A stretch of DNA of 64,000 nucleotides, taken from the NCBI GenBank assembly GCA_015059925.1, contig SUZL01000003.1, positions 62,001-126,000 of the forward strand. Direction: 5' to 3'. A program made the translations under genes and the position numbers. Below are positions 44,054-51,466 of the stretch, piece after piece. Position 1 is the first letter of the stretch; every line of letters starts with the position of its first letter. The notes beneath the pieces are model-generated. The model ran no database searches and was not told the DNA's origin. It saw nothing but the letters and a program-made list of their open reading frames with translations. The stretch comes from Rikenellaceae bacterium (GTDB lineage Bacteria; Bacteroidota; Bacteroidia; Bacteroidales; Rikenellaceae).

Positions 44054-44090
44054 AAAAACCCCTCCACAAGTGCTTGTAGAAGGGTTTTTT
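44054..44090 (-). terminator. stranded original terminator of tRNA-Cys
   Basis: AAAAACCCcTCcACAAG ... CTTGTaGAaGGGTTTTT forms a hairpin that, on the minus strand, ends in TTTTTAATTTTTG. It sits immediately outside attL, exactly where the tRNA-Cys transcript would end without the inserted element. Confidence 0.7.
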
Positions 44091-44105
44091 GAGGTCCGAA
44101 GCGGA
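44087..44105. repeat. attL core
   Basis: TTTTGAGGTCCGAAGCGGA, identical over 19 bp to 55711-55729. It is a displaced copy of the tRNA-Cys 3' end without the rest of the tRNA. Confidence 0.88.
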
Positions 44106-44222
44106 ACTCTAATAATAAACTGTATTAAACTATAATGAATGATGATATTGGTGTATATTAATTAATTACGGATATTGTCTTTGGGCGTTAGTTTATGACA
44201 ATTCAATAAAATAAACTTTTTA

Positions 44223-44241
44223 GGGTGCAAATAGGGTGCAA
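44223..44241. promoter_or_regulatory. left integrase arm-type sites
   Basis: GGGTGCAAATAGGGTGCAA is two GGGTGCAA units 11 nt apart. It matches 18 of 19 nt with 55627-55645 in the same orientation. Confidence 0.65.
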
Positions 44242-44244
44242 AAA

Positions 44245-44276
44245 TTTGGAGGAATGATAACAGATGGCTATCTTTG
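44245..44276 (+). promoter_or_regulatory. putative promoter of the integrase gene
   Basis: TTTG, 20 nt and TATCTTTG (44269-44276). It lies directly beside the arm sites, so integrase binding could repress its own gene. Confidence 0.6.
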
Positions 44277-44297
44277 ACAAGAATTAAAAAATGAGTT

Positions 44298-45668
44298 ATG
44301 GCCTCCCTGATGTATATGGTTCGTACGACCAAAACAGATCCGAATGCAAGTGTTAAAGTTAAAATTCGATTTAATGCGTATGTTGGCAAACAAAAGGTAT
44401 GTGCCTATGCATTGAGTGGTGTGGTTATTCCCAAAAAGATATGGGATACGGAAAAGAATGCTATCCGCAAAATGTACCTTAAGAAGGATGTGGAGAATGG
44501 ACTATATGTTGGATATAATATTACGTTGGGTGAGATTGAGGCGTGGATAAATGCCCGATATAACGCTCTCGGGTCTGATGAGGTCATTACTTCTGGGTGG
44601 CTGCAAGGTGTGGTCGATGACTATTGGGTAAATATTAAACGCAAAGAGGATGCTGAACGAGAAATACAAGAGGCCGAAACGAAAAAAGAGGGTCTCAATG
44701 CCTATATTGCTCGATATATCGAGGAGATAAGCAACGGCACACGTCTAACTAACAGGGGAACAATATACAAACACGGAACAATAAAATCGGTTAAAGGGTC
44801 GATGACACAGTTTGCAGAGTTTCAACGTGCAAATGGCCTGTCGCTCAATTTCGAGGATATAGATTTGGAGTTTTATCGCCATTATACTGCGTGGCTTACT
44901 CACAAAGGTTATACACTAAACTCACTTGGCAAGTGCATAAAAGATCTTAAGGTGATTATGACTGCCGCTAAAGATGACGAGTTGACCACTAATGAGGCTT
45001 TCAAGGCAAAAAAGTTTAGAGTTACTCAAGAGGAGGCCGACAACATCTACCTTACAAAAGAGGAACTGGATGCTATTGCGAATGTTGATCTGTCGAAGAT
45101 GCCACGGGGTTATGAGTTAGCAAGAGATGTGTTTCTCGCAGGGTGTTGTCTTGCTCAACGAGTTAGCGACTACAACCGACTAACGCCAGATAATATTGTT
45201 ACGGAGGTGCGAAAGAGCATCGGTGAAAATGACGAGATAATCAAGGAGGAGGTAACATATATCGTAATTGACCAGCAAAAGGAGAATGTGCGAGTTCGCA
45301 TTCCCGCAAATAAAATGATGCTCGGTCTGCTTGCAAAGTATAACAATCAGTTGCCATATATATGGGAGCAGAAGATAAATGAGTATATAAAAGTTGTGGC
45401 AGAGATGGCTGGCATTACTGAAGAGGTTCCAATAACCTCGACGAAGGGCGGCGTGAGAAGAACCGAACGTATTAGGAAATGCGATCTTGTAAAGACTCAT
45501 ACAGCTCGTAGAACGGGCGCTACGTTGATGTATTTGTCGGGAATGGATTTATACGATATTTGCAAGATTACGGGGCATACGAATATTAAAAATTTACGAC
45601 GATATATTAAAGCCGATGAATTGGATGTTGCACACAAGATAACACAGTATGATTATTTCCGAAATTAA
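44298..45668 (+). CDS. int: tyrosine site-specific integrase
   Basis: This 456-residue recombinase should insert and excise the element at tRNA-Cys. An N-terminal arm-binding domain and a SAM-like core-binding domain (about 105-215) precede the catalytic domain. The catalytic set is the Arg in CLAQRVSDY, HTARRTGAT (HxxR), the His in TGHTNIK, and the Tyr in LRRYIKA as nucleophile. The N-terminus has the phage-integrase SAM-like layout seen in Bacteroidota integrative elements. It is transcribed away from attL. Confidence 0.93.
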   Translation: MASLMYMVRTTKTDPNASVKVKIRFNAYVGKQKVCAYALSGVVIPKKIWDTEKNAIRKMYLKKDVENGLYVGYNITLGEIEAWINARYNALGSDEVITSGWLQGVVDDYWVNIKRKEDAEREIQEAETKKEGLNAYIARYIEEISNGTRLTNRGTIYKHGTIKSVKGSMTQFAEFQRANGLSLNFEDIDLEFYRHYTAWLTHKGYTLNSLGKCIKDLKVIMTAAKDDELTTNEAFKAKKFRVTQEEADNIYLTKEELDAIANVDLSKMPRGYELARDVFLAGCCLAQRVSDYNRLTPDNIVTEVRKSIGENDEIIKEEVTYIVIDQQKENVRVRIPANKMMLGLLAKYNNQLPYIWEQKINEYIKVVAEMAGITEEVPITSTKGGVRRTERIRKCDLVKTHTARRTGATLMYLSGMDLYDICKITGHTNIKNLRRYIKADELDVAHKITQYDYFRN

Positions 45669-45741
45669 CAAAGAAAATTAAGAAAAAACGTATTTTTGCA
45701 TTAAATCCGTTTTTGTGCGATATATTATTATTTCTAGAGGG

Positions 45742-46887
45742 ATGAAGACTATGGAGGATAATAAAGTATTGGAGGTTAATTATAATATTGCTGTTCATAC
45801 GATTAAGAATGCGATATTGCAGAGTCAGTATCAGGCAATTAAGTTGATCAATAGAGAACAATTAGCATTATATTATGGAATTGGACGCTATATCTCTCAA
45901 AACTCTCGTGATGGGTATTGGGGGACGGGGGCTATAGGATTCATAAGCAAAAGATTGCAATCGGAATTGCCAGGGCTTAGGGGTTTCTCTGAGCGCAATC
46001 TTAAGAATATGCGTAAATTTTACGAAGAGTGGCGGATATTAGATGCTAATTCGGCAGTTGCAACTGCCGAATTGCAGGATGCGAGCGATAAGAATAATCT
46101 TGATATAGAAATTCGGCAGTTGCAACTGCCGAATTTTGAGAACTTCCCCGTTGAGGAGTTTTTTAAGATTGGATTTACTCACCATACGGTGATCCTATCA
46201 CAAGCAAAGTCGATCGAAGAGCGATATTTCTATATAAAGTTGTGTGCAAATGAATACCTGAAGGTTGGTGCTATAAAAAAGGTAATTAGCGAAGATCTGT
46301 ACCACAATCAAGGCTCTATGCCCAACAACTTTATGGCGAAAATCCCAGATGCAGAGCTTGCTCGTAGGGCTATTTTGGCGTTCAAAGACGAATATATGTT
46401 AGACTTTATAAATGTAGAGGAACTTGGCGCCAGGGATATCGAGGATGTTGATGAGAGGGTAGTGGAGAATAAAATCATTCAAAACATAAAGAACTTTATA
46501 ATGGCATTTGGCCGCGACTTTACCTTTGTCGGTAATCAGTTTAGGGTCGAGGCATTAGGGCATACTCATATCATAGATTTGTTATTCTTTAACCGTGAGT
46601 TAGTGTCGTTGGTCGCTATTGAACTGAAAACAGGACCGTTCAAGCCATCGTATCTTGGTCAATTAAATATCTACCTTCAGGTACTTGATGATTTTGTTCG
46701 CAAACCAAATGAAAATCCATCGATTGGCATTGTGTTGTGCAAAAGTGCAGATAAAGCGTATGTGGAATATGCTGTCCGTGATTATGACAAGCCGATGGGT
46801 GTCGCGACATTCAAAACCGCAACAGAGATGCCTGAAAAACTAAGACGGGCTTTGCCGGATATGGAGGAGTTAAAAAAACTATTGTAG
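45742..46887 (+). CDS. DUF1016 (YhcG-type) PDDEXK nuclease
   Basis: This 381-residue protein has an N-terminal DUF1016 helical domain with 'YYGIGRYISQNSRDGYWGTGAIGFISKRLQSELPGLRGFSERNLKNMRKFY'. The C-terminal PDDEXK nuclease has 'HIIDLLFFNRELVSLVAIELKTG', giving the Asp and the E-x-K pair, followed by 'GQLNIYLQVLDD'. Between the domains, codons 103-132 carry two palindromes. YhcG proteins occur in mobile elements and near restriction genes, and a role in DNA processing or defence is suspected for the family. The chosen ATG (45742) follows TATTTTTG (45691-45698). Confidence 0.85.
   Translation: MKTMEDNKVLEVNYNIAVHTIKNAILQSQYQAIKLINREQLALYYGIGRYISQNSRDGYWGTGAIGFISKRLQSELPGLRGFSERNLKNMRKFYEEWRILDANSAVATAELQDASDKNNLDIEIRQLQLPNFENFPVEEFFKIGFTHHTVILSQAKSIEERYFYIKLCANEYLKVGAIKKVISEDLYHNQGSMPNNFMAKIPDAELARRAILAFKDEYMLDFINVEELGARDIEDVDERVVENKIIQNIKNFIMAFGRDFTFVGNQFRVEALGHTHIIDLLFFNRELVSLVAIELKTGPFKPSYLGQLNIYLQVLDDFVRKPNENPSIGIVLCKSADKAYVEYAVRDYDKPMGVATFKTATEMPEKLRRALPDMEELKKLL
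46048..46136 (+). repeat. two copies of a 26-bp perfect palindrome inside the DUF1016 gene
   Basis: The half-site is AATTCGGCAGTTG, followed by its exact reverse complement, at 46048-46073 and 46110-46135 (62-nt offset). The copies are read in different frames (NSAVATAEL and IRQLQLPNF), so the constraint is on DNA, not protein. Confidence 0.85.
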
Positions 46888-46926
46888 CAAATAATACCTA
46901 TATCTCTACTTGAGATTCTCCTATGC

Positions 46927-46957
46927 AGCACCTCAGCATATTATCGCTGGGGTGCTT
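46927..46957. terminator. hairpin between convergent genes
   Basis: AGCACCTCAGC ATATTATC GCTGGGGTGCT, with T-rich sequence to its right. Confidence 0.65.
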
Positions 46958-46961
46958 ACTT

Positions 46962-47942
46962 TTATTTGTGTAATTCGTATTCTTGCGAGCTGGATAAAAT
47001 AGCATCAAATATCTTCTTTCTAACATAGTGATCCATATCACTGCCTCTGGGGATGTATTTGGACCTTACCTTGATTTTGCTCAGGTAGGAGTTGATAATC
47101 TCTGATTTATAAAGAGATTTTCTGCGGAATAGAATAAAATCACACCTTCGTAGTTTTGCTGCAAATATCTGTAGCTCGAATAGCAATCTGCTGTGGTATT
47201 CTTCTTTGTTGAGAAGTTCATCTTCATTGAGGTATAAAACGTCGCCTCCAAGTTGCACAATAAGCAAAATATGGCGCATCTCATCATTGTAAAGAGTCGG
47301 GATAATATCAACAACAATCAACTCTTTTTCACATTCGGATAAATTTGTGAAGCAATCAGAGTATGATATGCCAAGATTATATTCTTCGGCAGGAAGCATC
47401 TCCATCTTTTCCATAATATCCCGAATGGATTTTGCATCTATCGATATCCCCATTCCTTTTAGAAACATCCCAATATCATTGGTCGTGTGATGTTCGGTAG
47501 CAAAGTACAAAGCTCCGATATTCTTTATTCCTCTCGACAATTTTGCTTTGGAACTTTTGTATTGATGGTATATTTTATTCCGATCTACACCCAAAATCTC
47601 ACACTGCTGTCTAATGCTTAGTTCGTTATTAAGAGTGTCTATGAATGGGATAAAGTTTATCTCATTCTTGAGTCTCTTAAAGCAGCTTATTGCAAAGTTA
47701 TTTAGATGTATTGCTTTATCGTGTTCGCGCTGTAGTTTATCATATCTCTGTTGCAATTTTGCCGAGCTACTACGCTCGAATGCTTTGTAGGAATCTGCGA
47801 CCAACTGATTTTTCCATCGTATTATAACCTCTTCTGCAATATTATATTGTTTTGCAGCCTCTGAGAGTTTGCATTTCCCTGTAAGAATATCCATAGCTAC
47901 CGATGCTTTGAATGAAGCATCAAAAGTTCTACGCTGTTTCAT
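46962..47942 (-). CDS. IS3-derived protein, OrfA-type HTH fused to a degenerate OrfB
   Basis: This 326-residue protein begins MKQRRTFDASFKASVAMDILTGKCKLSEAAKQYNI, an IS3 OrfA helix-turn-helix, followed by a coiled coil. A second HTH (LSIRQQCEILGVDRNKIYHQYK) and 'TNDIGMFLKGMGISIDAKSIRDIMEKM' match OrfB. The DDE core is only partly recognisable: VVDIIPT may keep the first Asp, the second reads LIVQLGGD, and no clear Glu is found. OrfA and OrfB are joined in one frame, unlike the frameshifted IS3 pair. No flanking IS ends are apparent. A DNA-binding role (regulator or excision factor) is more likely than transposition. Confidence 0.65.
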   Translation of the reverse strand: MKQRRTFDASFKASVAMDILTGKCKLSEAAKQYNIAEEVIIRWKNQLVADSYKAFERSSSAKLQQRYDKLQREHDKAIHLNNFAISCFKRLKNEINFIPFIDTLNNELSIRQQCEILGVDRNKIYHQYKSSKAKLSRGIKNIGALYFATEHHTTNDIGMFLKGMGISIDAKSIRDIMEKMEMLPAEEYNLGISYSDCFTNLSECEKELIVVDIIPTLYNDEMRHILLIVQLGGDVLYLNEDELLNKEEYHSRLLFELQIFAAKLRRCDFILFRRKSLYKSEIINSYLSKIKVRSKYIPRGSDMDHYVRKKIFDAILSSSQEYELHK

Positions 47943-48204
47943 CTTTTTTTTAGATATACGATTATGCTTTTAGTCAAGATATACTATCACAATGGTGGTA
48001 TTGTGATAGTTGTATTGGTAAAGTTAACTAAAAATATGCAATAATGGTTACATTTTTACGAAAATACTCACGATGAAACAAAACAATGTGTATTTGAGGG
48101 CATAAGTATTTCATAATCAAACATTTCTGAATTTACAATTTCTTTACGTTATTATGTACGTTATAGTTTCAAGAAAATTTTTTCACCTATTTTTTTTGAA
48201 ATAT
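47943..48204. other. divergent regulatory region
   Basis: This AT-rich stretch separates the IS3-derived gene (-) from the DUF3853 gene (+). It holds one strong inverted repeat (47983-48010) and no clear TAnnTTTG promoter. Confidence 0.5.
47983..48010. promoter_or_regulatory. candidate operator: 11-bp inverted repeat
   Basis: ACTATCACAAT, a 6-nt spacer GGTGGT, and ATTGTGATAGT form a perfect inverted repeat. It is centred about 55 nt upstream of the IS3-derived gene and about 200 nt upstream of DUF3853. Confidence 0.6.
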
Positions 48205-48519
48205 ATGGTATATAACAAAAACAAATTCTACGATGATCAGACTCCAATGGTGATGCTGTCAGTAGAGCAATTGAAAGATGTAATGTGGTCGGTGATAGAG
48301 GAGCATATTCGATCTCCGGCCACGGTTTCACCCGCAACCCCGTCGTCTCCGAGTTATGTGTATGGACTTGCAGGGATTCAGGAATTATTCGGAGTTAGCC
48401 ATACCACGGCTCAAAAGCTCAAGGATGGCATCCTCGCCCCAGCAGTAATACAGAACGGACGGAAGATAGTTGTTGATAGGGAGAAAGCAATCGAATTGTT
48501 TAATAATCATAAAAGATGA
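48205..48519 (+). CDS. DUF3853 family helix-turn-helix protein
   Basis: This is a protein of about 104 residues. The C-terminal half, 'YVYGLAGIQELFGVSHTTAQKLKDGILAPAVIQNGRKIVVD', is a MerR/excisionase-like winged HTH that I match to DUF3853. Such small proteins in integrative elements often act as excisionases or replication regulators. The start could be 48154, 48205 or a later Met (48253). It is followed by the primase gene after 4 nt. Confidence 0.7.
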   Translation: MVYNKNKFYDDQTPMVMLSVEQLKDVMWSVIEEHIRSPATVSPATPSSPSYVYGLAGIQELFGVSHTTAQKLKDGILAPAVIQNGRKIVVDREKAIELFNNHKR

Positions 48520-48523
48520 GTTT

Positions 48524-49450
48524 ATGGAAATTATAGACAATAAGGTGTCGGCATTTTCGAATTGCTACACCACGACCCCTTGTGAGGAGGTCGAAATTTT
48601 AGAGTGGCTTCAGAGGCCTTCTCATAAGGAACTTGTGCTACCCTTAAGAGAAATGAGTGAGGCGGACTATAAACTTCACAAGAAGATGTTGCCGGCGATT
48701 ACACCAATGGGTACGTTTAGCGAGCGTAACAGTGCTGGTTGGCTAACATATAGCGGCCTTCTTTGCATTGATATTGATGCGGCAGATAACCCATCGATAA
48801 CGGATTGGGAGTCCACAAAGCAGATATTAGGGCAGTATATGCCAGGGTTGTTCTATGCAGGATTGTCAACCAGTGGGCGAGGCTTGTTTCTTTTGGTGCG
48901 GAGTTACTATATGACTAAGTATAGACAGACGCTTGATCGGGTGTATGCTATGTTGGAAAAGCATAACATACATCCAGACAAGCGATGTCGCGATTGTTCT
49001 CGCTTGCGCTTTGCCAGTTACGACGAAAACCCATATATAGATATGAATGTCAAGGCTGTTGATGCGATGGATCTGCTTAGCGATGTTTTCTCGGAGAAGT
49101 ATAATAAACCGTACACTCCAGTGAAGCCTAAGATCTCTCAAATAAAGGATTGTGGGTTGTTGGAACTTGCGGTAAGGCGAATTGAACAATCGCAGGTTGA
49201 TATAACCAAAACCTATGCGTCGTGGTTTGAGATTGGATGTTCGATTGCAAATGTTACCGATTCGAGCGAATACTTTCATCGAATTAGCCGATTCCATCCG
49301 CAGTACAATGAGGCGGAGTGCGAAACTCAATTTCAGAAATGCAAGGGTTATCGTAATAATTATAGTATCGCAACCTTTATATATCATTGTGCAAAGTATA
49401 ATATTTATCTTAAAAATAGCAAGTTATGGAAAATAAAAAATCTTTCCTAG
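48524..49450 (+). CDS. BT4734-like primase/replication protein
   Basis: This 308-residue protein has the BT4734-like N-terminal domain: 'LPAITPMGTFSERNSAGWLTYSGLLCIDIDAADNP' and 'GLSTSGRGLFLLVR', with an Asp-x-Asp pair that suggests a primase/polymerase-type metal site. A PriCT-2-like C-terminal part runs from about residue 220 ('ASWFEIGCSIAN...'). It probably primes replication of the excised element. It overlaps the DUF6291 gene by 25 nt. No helicase is encoded next to it. Confidence 0.75.
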   Translation: MEIIDNKVSAFSNCYTTTPCEEVEILEWLQRPSHKELVLPLREMSEADYKLHKKMLPAITPMGTFSERNSAGWLTYSGLLCIDIDAADNPSITDWESTKQILGQYMPGLFYAGLSTSGRGLFLLVRSYYMTKYRQTLDRVYAMLEKHNIHPDKRCRDCSRLRFASYDENPYIDMNVKAVDAMDLLSDVFSEKYNKPYTPVKPKISQIKDCGLLELAVRRIEQSQVDITKTYASWFEIGCSIANVTDSSEYFHRISRFHPQYNEAECETQFQKCKGYRNNYSIATFIYHCAKYNIYLKNSKLWKIKNLS

Positions 49451-50076
49451 TATATGTTAGTTCTAGGGTTTTGTTTGAGATGTTATCTCCTGAAAATTGT
49501 AAGGAACTGATTTTAGCAATCTTCGATTACAATATAGATGGAAGACTTTTAGAGTCAGAGAGCGATGTCGTAAAAATGGCGTTCGAGGTTATGAAGCAGT
49601 ATATGGATGAAAATAACGAGCGATATGAGGCTCGTTGCAAGGTCAATAAAGAGAATGGCAAAAAGGGCGGAGCCCCACGAGGTAATAGCAACGCTCGAAA
49701 GAAAAAGTCCACCAAAACTCCTCAGGTAGCTTCGGAGGAGAATTCCGAGAATCCTCCAGAGATTGAGTATTCGGAGGAGCAGATAAAAACGTGTAATAAA
49801 GTCGCTAATATGTTTAATGAGATTTGTGGAGAAAGTTATGAATGGGTGGAAAGGCTCAGCATAACCCGAATAAAAGGGATTTTGCAGATGCTGGATGGAA
49901 TAACTCAAAAATGCCCTAATGAAAAGAAGGTAAATCTTCTATATTCTATTTTTACGAAAATGCAACGATCGGACTATCTTGCTGGACGTCGAAAAAATGC
50001 CGACTGGAGAGCTTCGTTCAACTGGATGCTACAAGGTGATAACTGGCTTAAGATTCTCGAGGGCGAGTATGACTAA
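49426..50076 (+). CDS. DUF6291 family replication-associated protein
   Basis: This 216-residue protein starts MENKKSFLVYVSSRVLFEMLSPENCKELILAIFDY, the DUF6291 pattern found in phages and elements of Bacteroidota. A charged linker (about 75-110, Lys/Ser/Glu-rich) separates it from a C-terminal part ending in 'ASFNWMLQGDNWLKILEGEYD', a motif common to phage replisome organiser proteins. It is translationally coupled to the primase and probably helps start replication of the element. Confidence 0.7.
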   Translation: MENKKSFLVYVSSRVLFEMLSPENCKELILAIFDYNIDGRLLESESDVVKMAFEVMKQYMDENNERYEARCKVNKENGKKGGAPRGNSNARKKKSTKTPQVASEENSENPPEIEYSEEQIKTCNKVANMFNEICGESYEWVERLSITRIKGILQMLDGITQKCPNEKKVNLLYSIFTKMQRSDYLAGRRKNADWRASFNWMLQGDNWLKILEGEYD

Positions 50077-50101
50077 TAATTCCGATGTCGCCTAAACGAT
50101 G

Positions 50102-50160
50102 GGCCGACTCTCACATTGTCTATGATTGATTCATCTGCGATGTATGGGTCGGCTTTTTTT
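50102..50160 (+). terminator. terminator of the replication operon
   Basis: GCCGAC (50103-50108) pairs with GTCGGC (50148-50153), followed by TTTTTTTG. The loop is about 40 nt. Confidence 0.6.
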
Positions 50161-50228
50161 GTTGTTGTGGCTAATGGAGCGAACTACTCCAACTTCTCTC
50201 TATATATAAAATCATTTTCTTTTCGGAA

Positions 50229-50276
50229 GCAATGTCGGGATCAATGGCAGAGTCAATATCAGGGTCAATGTCATTA
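50229..50276. repeat. four degenerate 12-nt direct repeats
   Basis: TCAATGGCAGAG, TCAATATCAGGG and TCAATGTCATTA follow a similar GCAATGTCGGGA. They could be iteron-like binding sites, but the copy number is low. Confidence 0.4.
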
Positions 50277-50476
50277 TCATTATTATGTTGATTTCGGTTG
50301 ATTGGGTTGTTTTATCGGGATGGCTCAAATCGGTGCAGCTTGTGTTTTTGTGATATATAATTAGCTGTTAACCCTATCTGTTAGTTCGAATTGGTGTGAG
50401 ATTTAATGAGACATTATACGATTCAAAAGGCCTACGAGCTCTATTTTCACGATATACTATTCCCGCAGGCCTCGTT

Positions 50477-51388
50477 TTAGCTCCACTCCTCGTAGTATGG
50501 TTGGAGCATACGGTCGAGGATGGCGGCGAATTCGGAGCGCACCTCGGGTGGTGAGACGATCTCCATATGTTCGCGGTGCGAGAGGATGCGGCGATAGAAC
50601 TCATTGGTGGGCGCGAGCCAGAAACTGATGAGCGAATACTCCTCACCTTGCTCCTCCACACGCTGCGACGGATGCAGAGGCAGAGCCTCCAAGTAACGGC
50701 GCTGCAACTCGGTACACTTAATCACGATATGGCGTGGCGGCGTATCGGGATAATTAGAGATGCCGATAGCGCCAATCAGATGATCCGTCGGGCTGAAATC
50801 CTTGGGATATACAAATCGGCGGTCGGTAAGCTCCAACTCGAGGATACGATCCAGACCATATGCCTTGACCACATTATCATCCACGCTCGGCGCAAAGAGA
50901 TACCAGCGGCGTTCGTAGCACTTCACGAAGTATGGTTTCACTTCCACCGTGTGCGCCTCGTCGCGGTCGAAGGCATTGTAAGTAATGCGGATGATGCGCT
51001 CCTCGCGCAGAGCTTGCAGTATGGGATCGAGGTGGCGCTGTGCCGATGGGATATGCTCCAAGATGATACGGTCGCGTATCTCGCGGTTCTCGAAAGCAAT
51101 GTTACTTACAGCAAAGCTGTTGAGCAACCAGCTCGCCACATCGTTCGAGGCCAAATCATCCGAATTTTCGATATAGTATTCGTTGCGGGGCTTGTAGCAG
51201 CAGATGTTTATATCGAAGTTGGCTGCTATAGCCGTACGGTAGTTATGGAAGGTGCGTAGCGGCATAGGGTTACCACCCGAGAGCGGGCACTCCACCCAAC
51301 GACGGTTGATCTGGGCGAAGGTGATGCGCCCAGCGCGGTAGATGGTATTGACCAACCACATATATCGTCGCAAATTATCCTGTGCCAT
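50477..51388 (-). CDS. WYL-domain transcriptional regulator
   Basis: This 303-residue protein has a winged HTH (about 1-65, 'LRRYMWLVNTIYRAGRITFAQINRRW') and a WYL domain (about 120-220) with 'RIIRITYNAFD...VKPYFVKCYERRWYLFAPS'. A WCX-like C-terminus follows. WYL regulators sense nucleotide-type ligands and commonly control phage-defence loci. It is last in the minus-strand cargo operon, but it also has a promoter just upstream. The frame is open to 51451, but the ATG at 51388 (MAQDNLRRY) fits the family. Confidence 0.85.
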   Translation of the reverse strand: MAQDNLRRYMWLVNTIYRAGRITFAQINRRWVECPLSGGNPMPLRTFHNYRTAIAANFDINICCYKPRNEYYIENSDDLASNDVASWLLNSFAVSNIAFENREIRDRIILEHIPSAQRHLDPILQALREERIIRITYNAFDRDEAHTVEVKPYFVKCYERRWYLFAPSVDDNVVKAYGLDRILELELTDRRFVYPKDFSPTDHLIGAIGISNYPDTPPRHIVIKCTELQRRYLEALPLHPSQRVEEQGEEYSLISFWLAPTNEFYRRILSHREHMEIVSPPEVRSEFAAILDRMLQPYYEEWS

Positions 51389-51420
51389 ACTCTGCACCAA
51401 TCGTTTAATTGTTCCACAAA

Positions 51421-51451
51421 CAAAATTATGTAAATTAATTTCCCCCTGCAA
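51421..51451 (-). promoter_or_regulatory. putative internal promoter of the WYL gene
   Basis: On the minus strand TTG, 20 nt and TAATTTTG, ending 32 nt before the start codon. Confidence 0.55.
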
Positions 51452-51466
51452 GTATGGCCCGCAAAA

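Larger units (their letters stand above)
43912..44297. other. intergenic region holding the left end of the element
   Basis: This stretch has no gene. It contains the esterase terminator, a C-then-T homopolymer tract (43987-44010), the stranded tRNA terminator, attL, the left arm sites and the integrase promoter. Confidence 0.7.
50077..50476. other. junction between replication and cargo modules
   Basis: No gene is supported in this stretch. It contains a terminator-like hairpin (50102-50160), four degenerate 12-nt repeats (50229-50276) and an AT-rich tail with AGGCCT palindromes that may end the minus-strand operon. Confidence 0.55.

Noticed and set aside
46962..47942. Active IS3 insertion sequence
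   Set aside because: No terminal inverted repeats or target duplication were found, OrfA/OrfB are fused in frame, and the DDE residues look incomplete.
50229..50276. CRISPR array
   Set aside because: Repeats are 12 nt, adjacent and degenerate, with no spacers and no cas genes.
50116..50301. Small protein of 61 codons after DUF6291
   Set aside because: It spans a terminator hairpin and the 12-nt repeats; composition and position do not support a gene.
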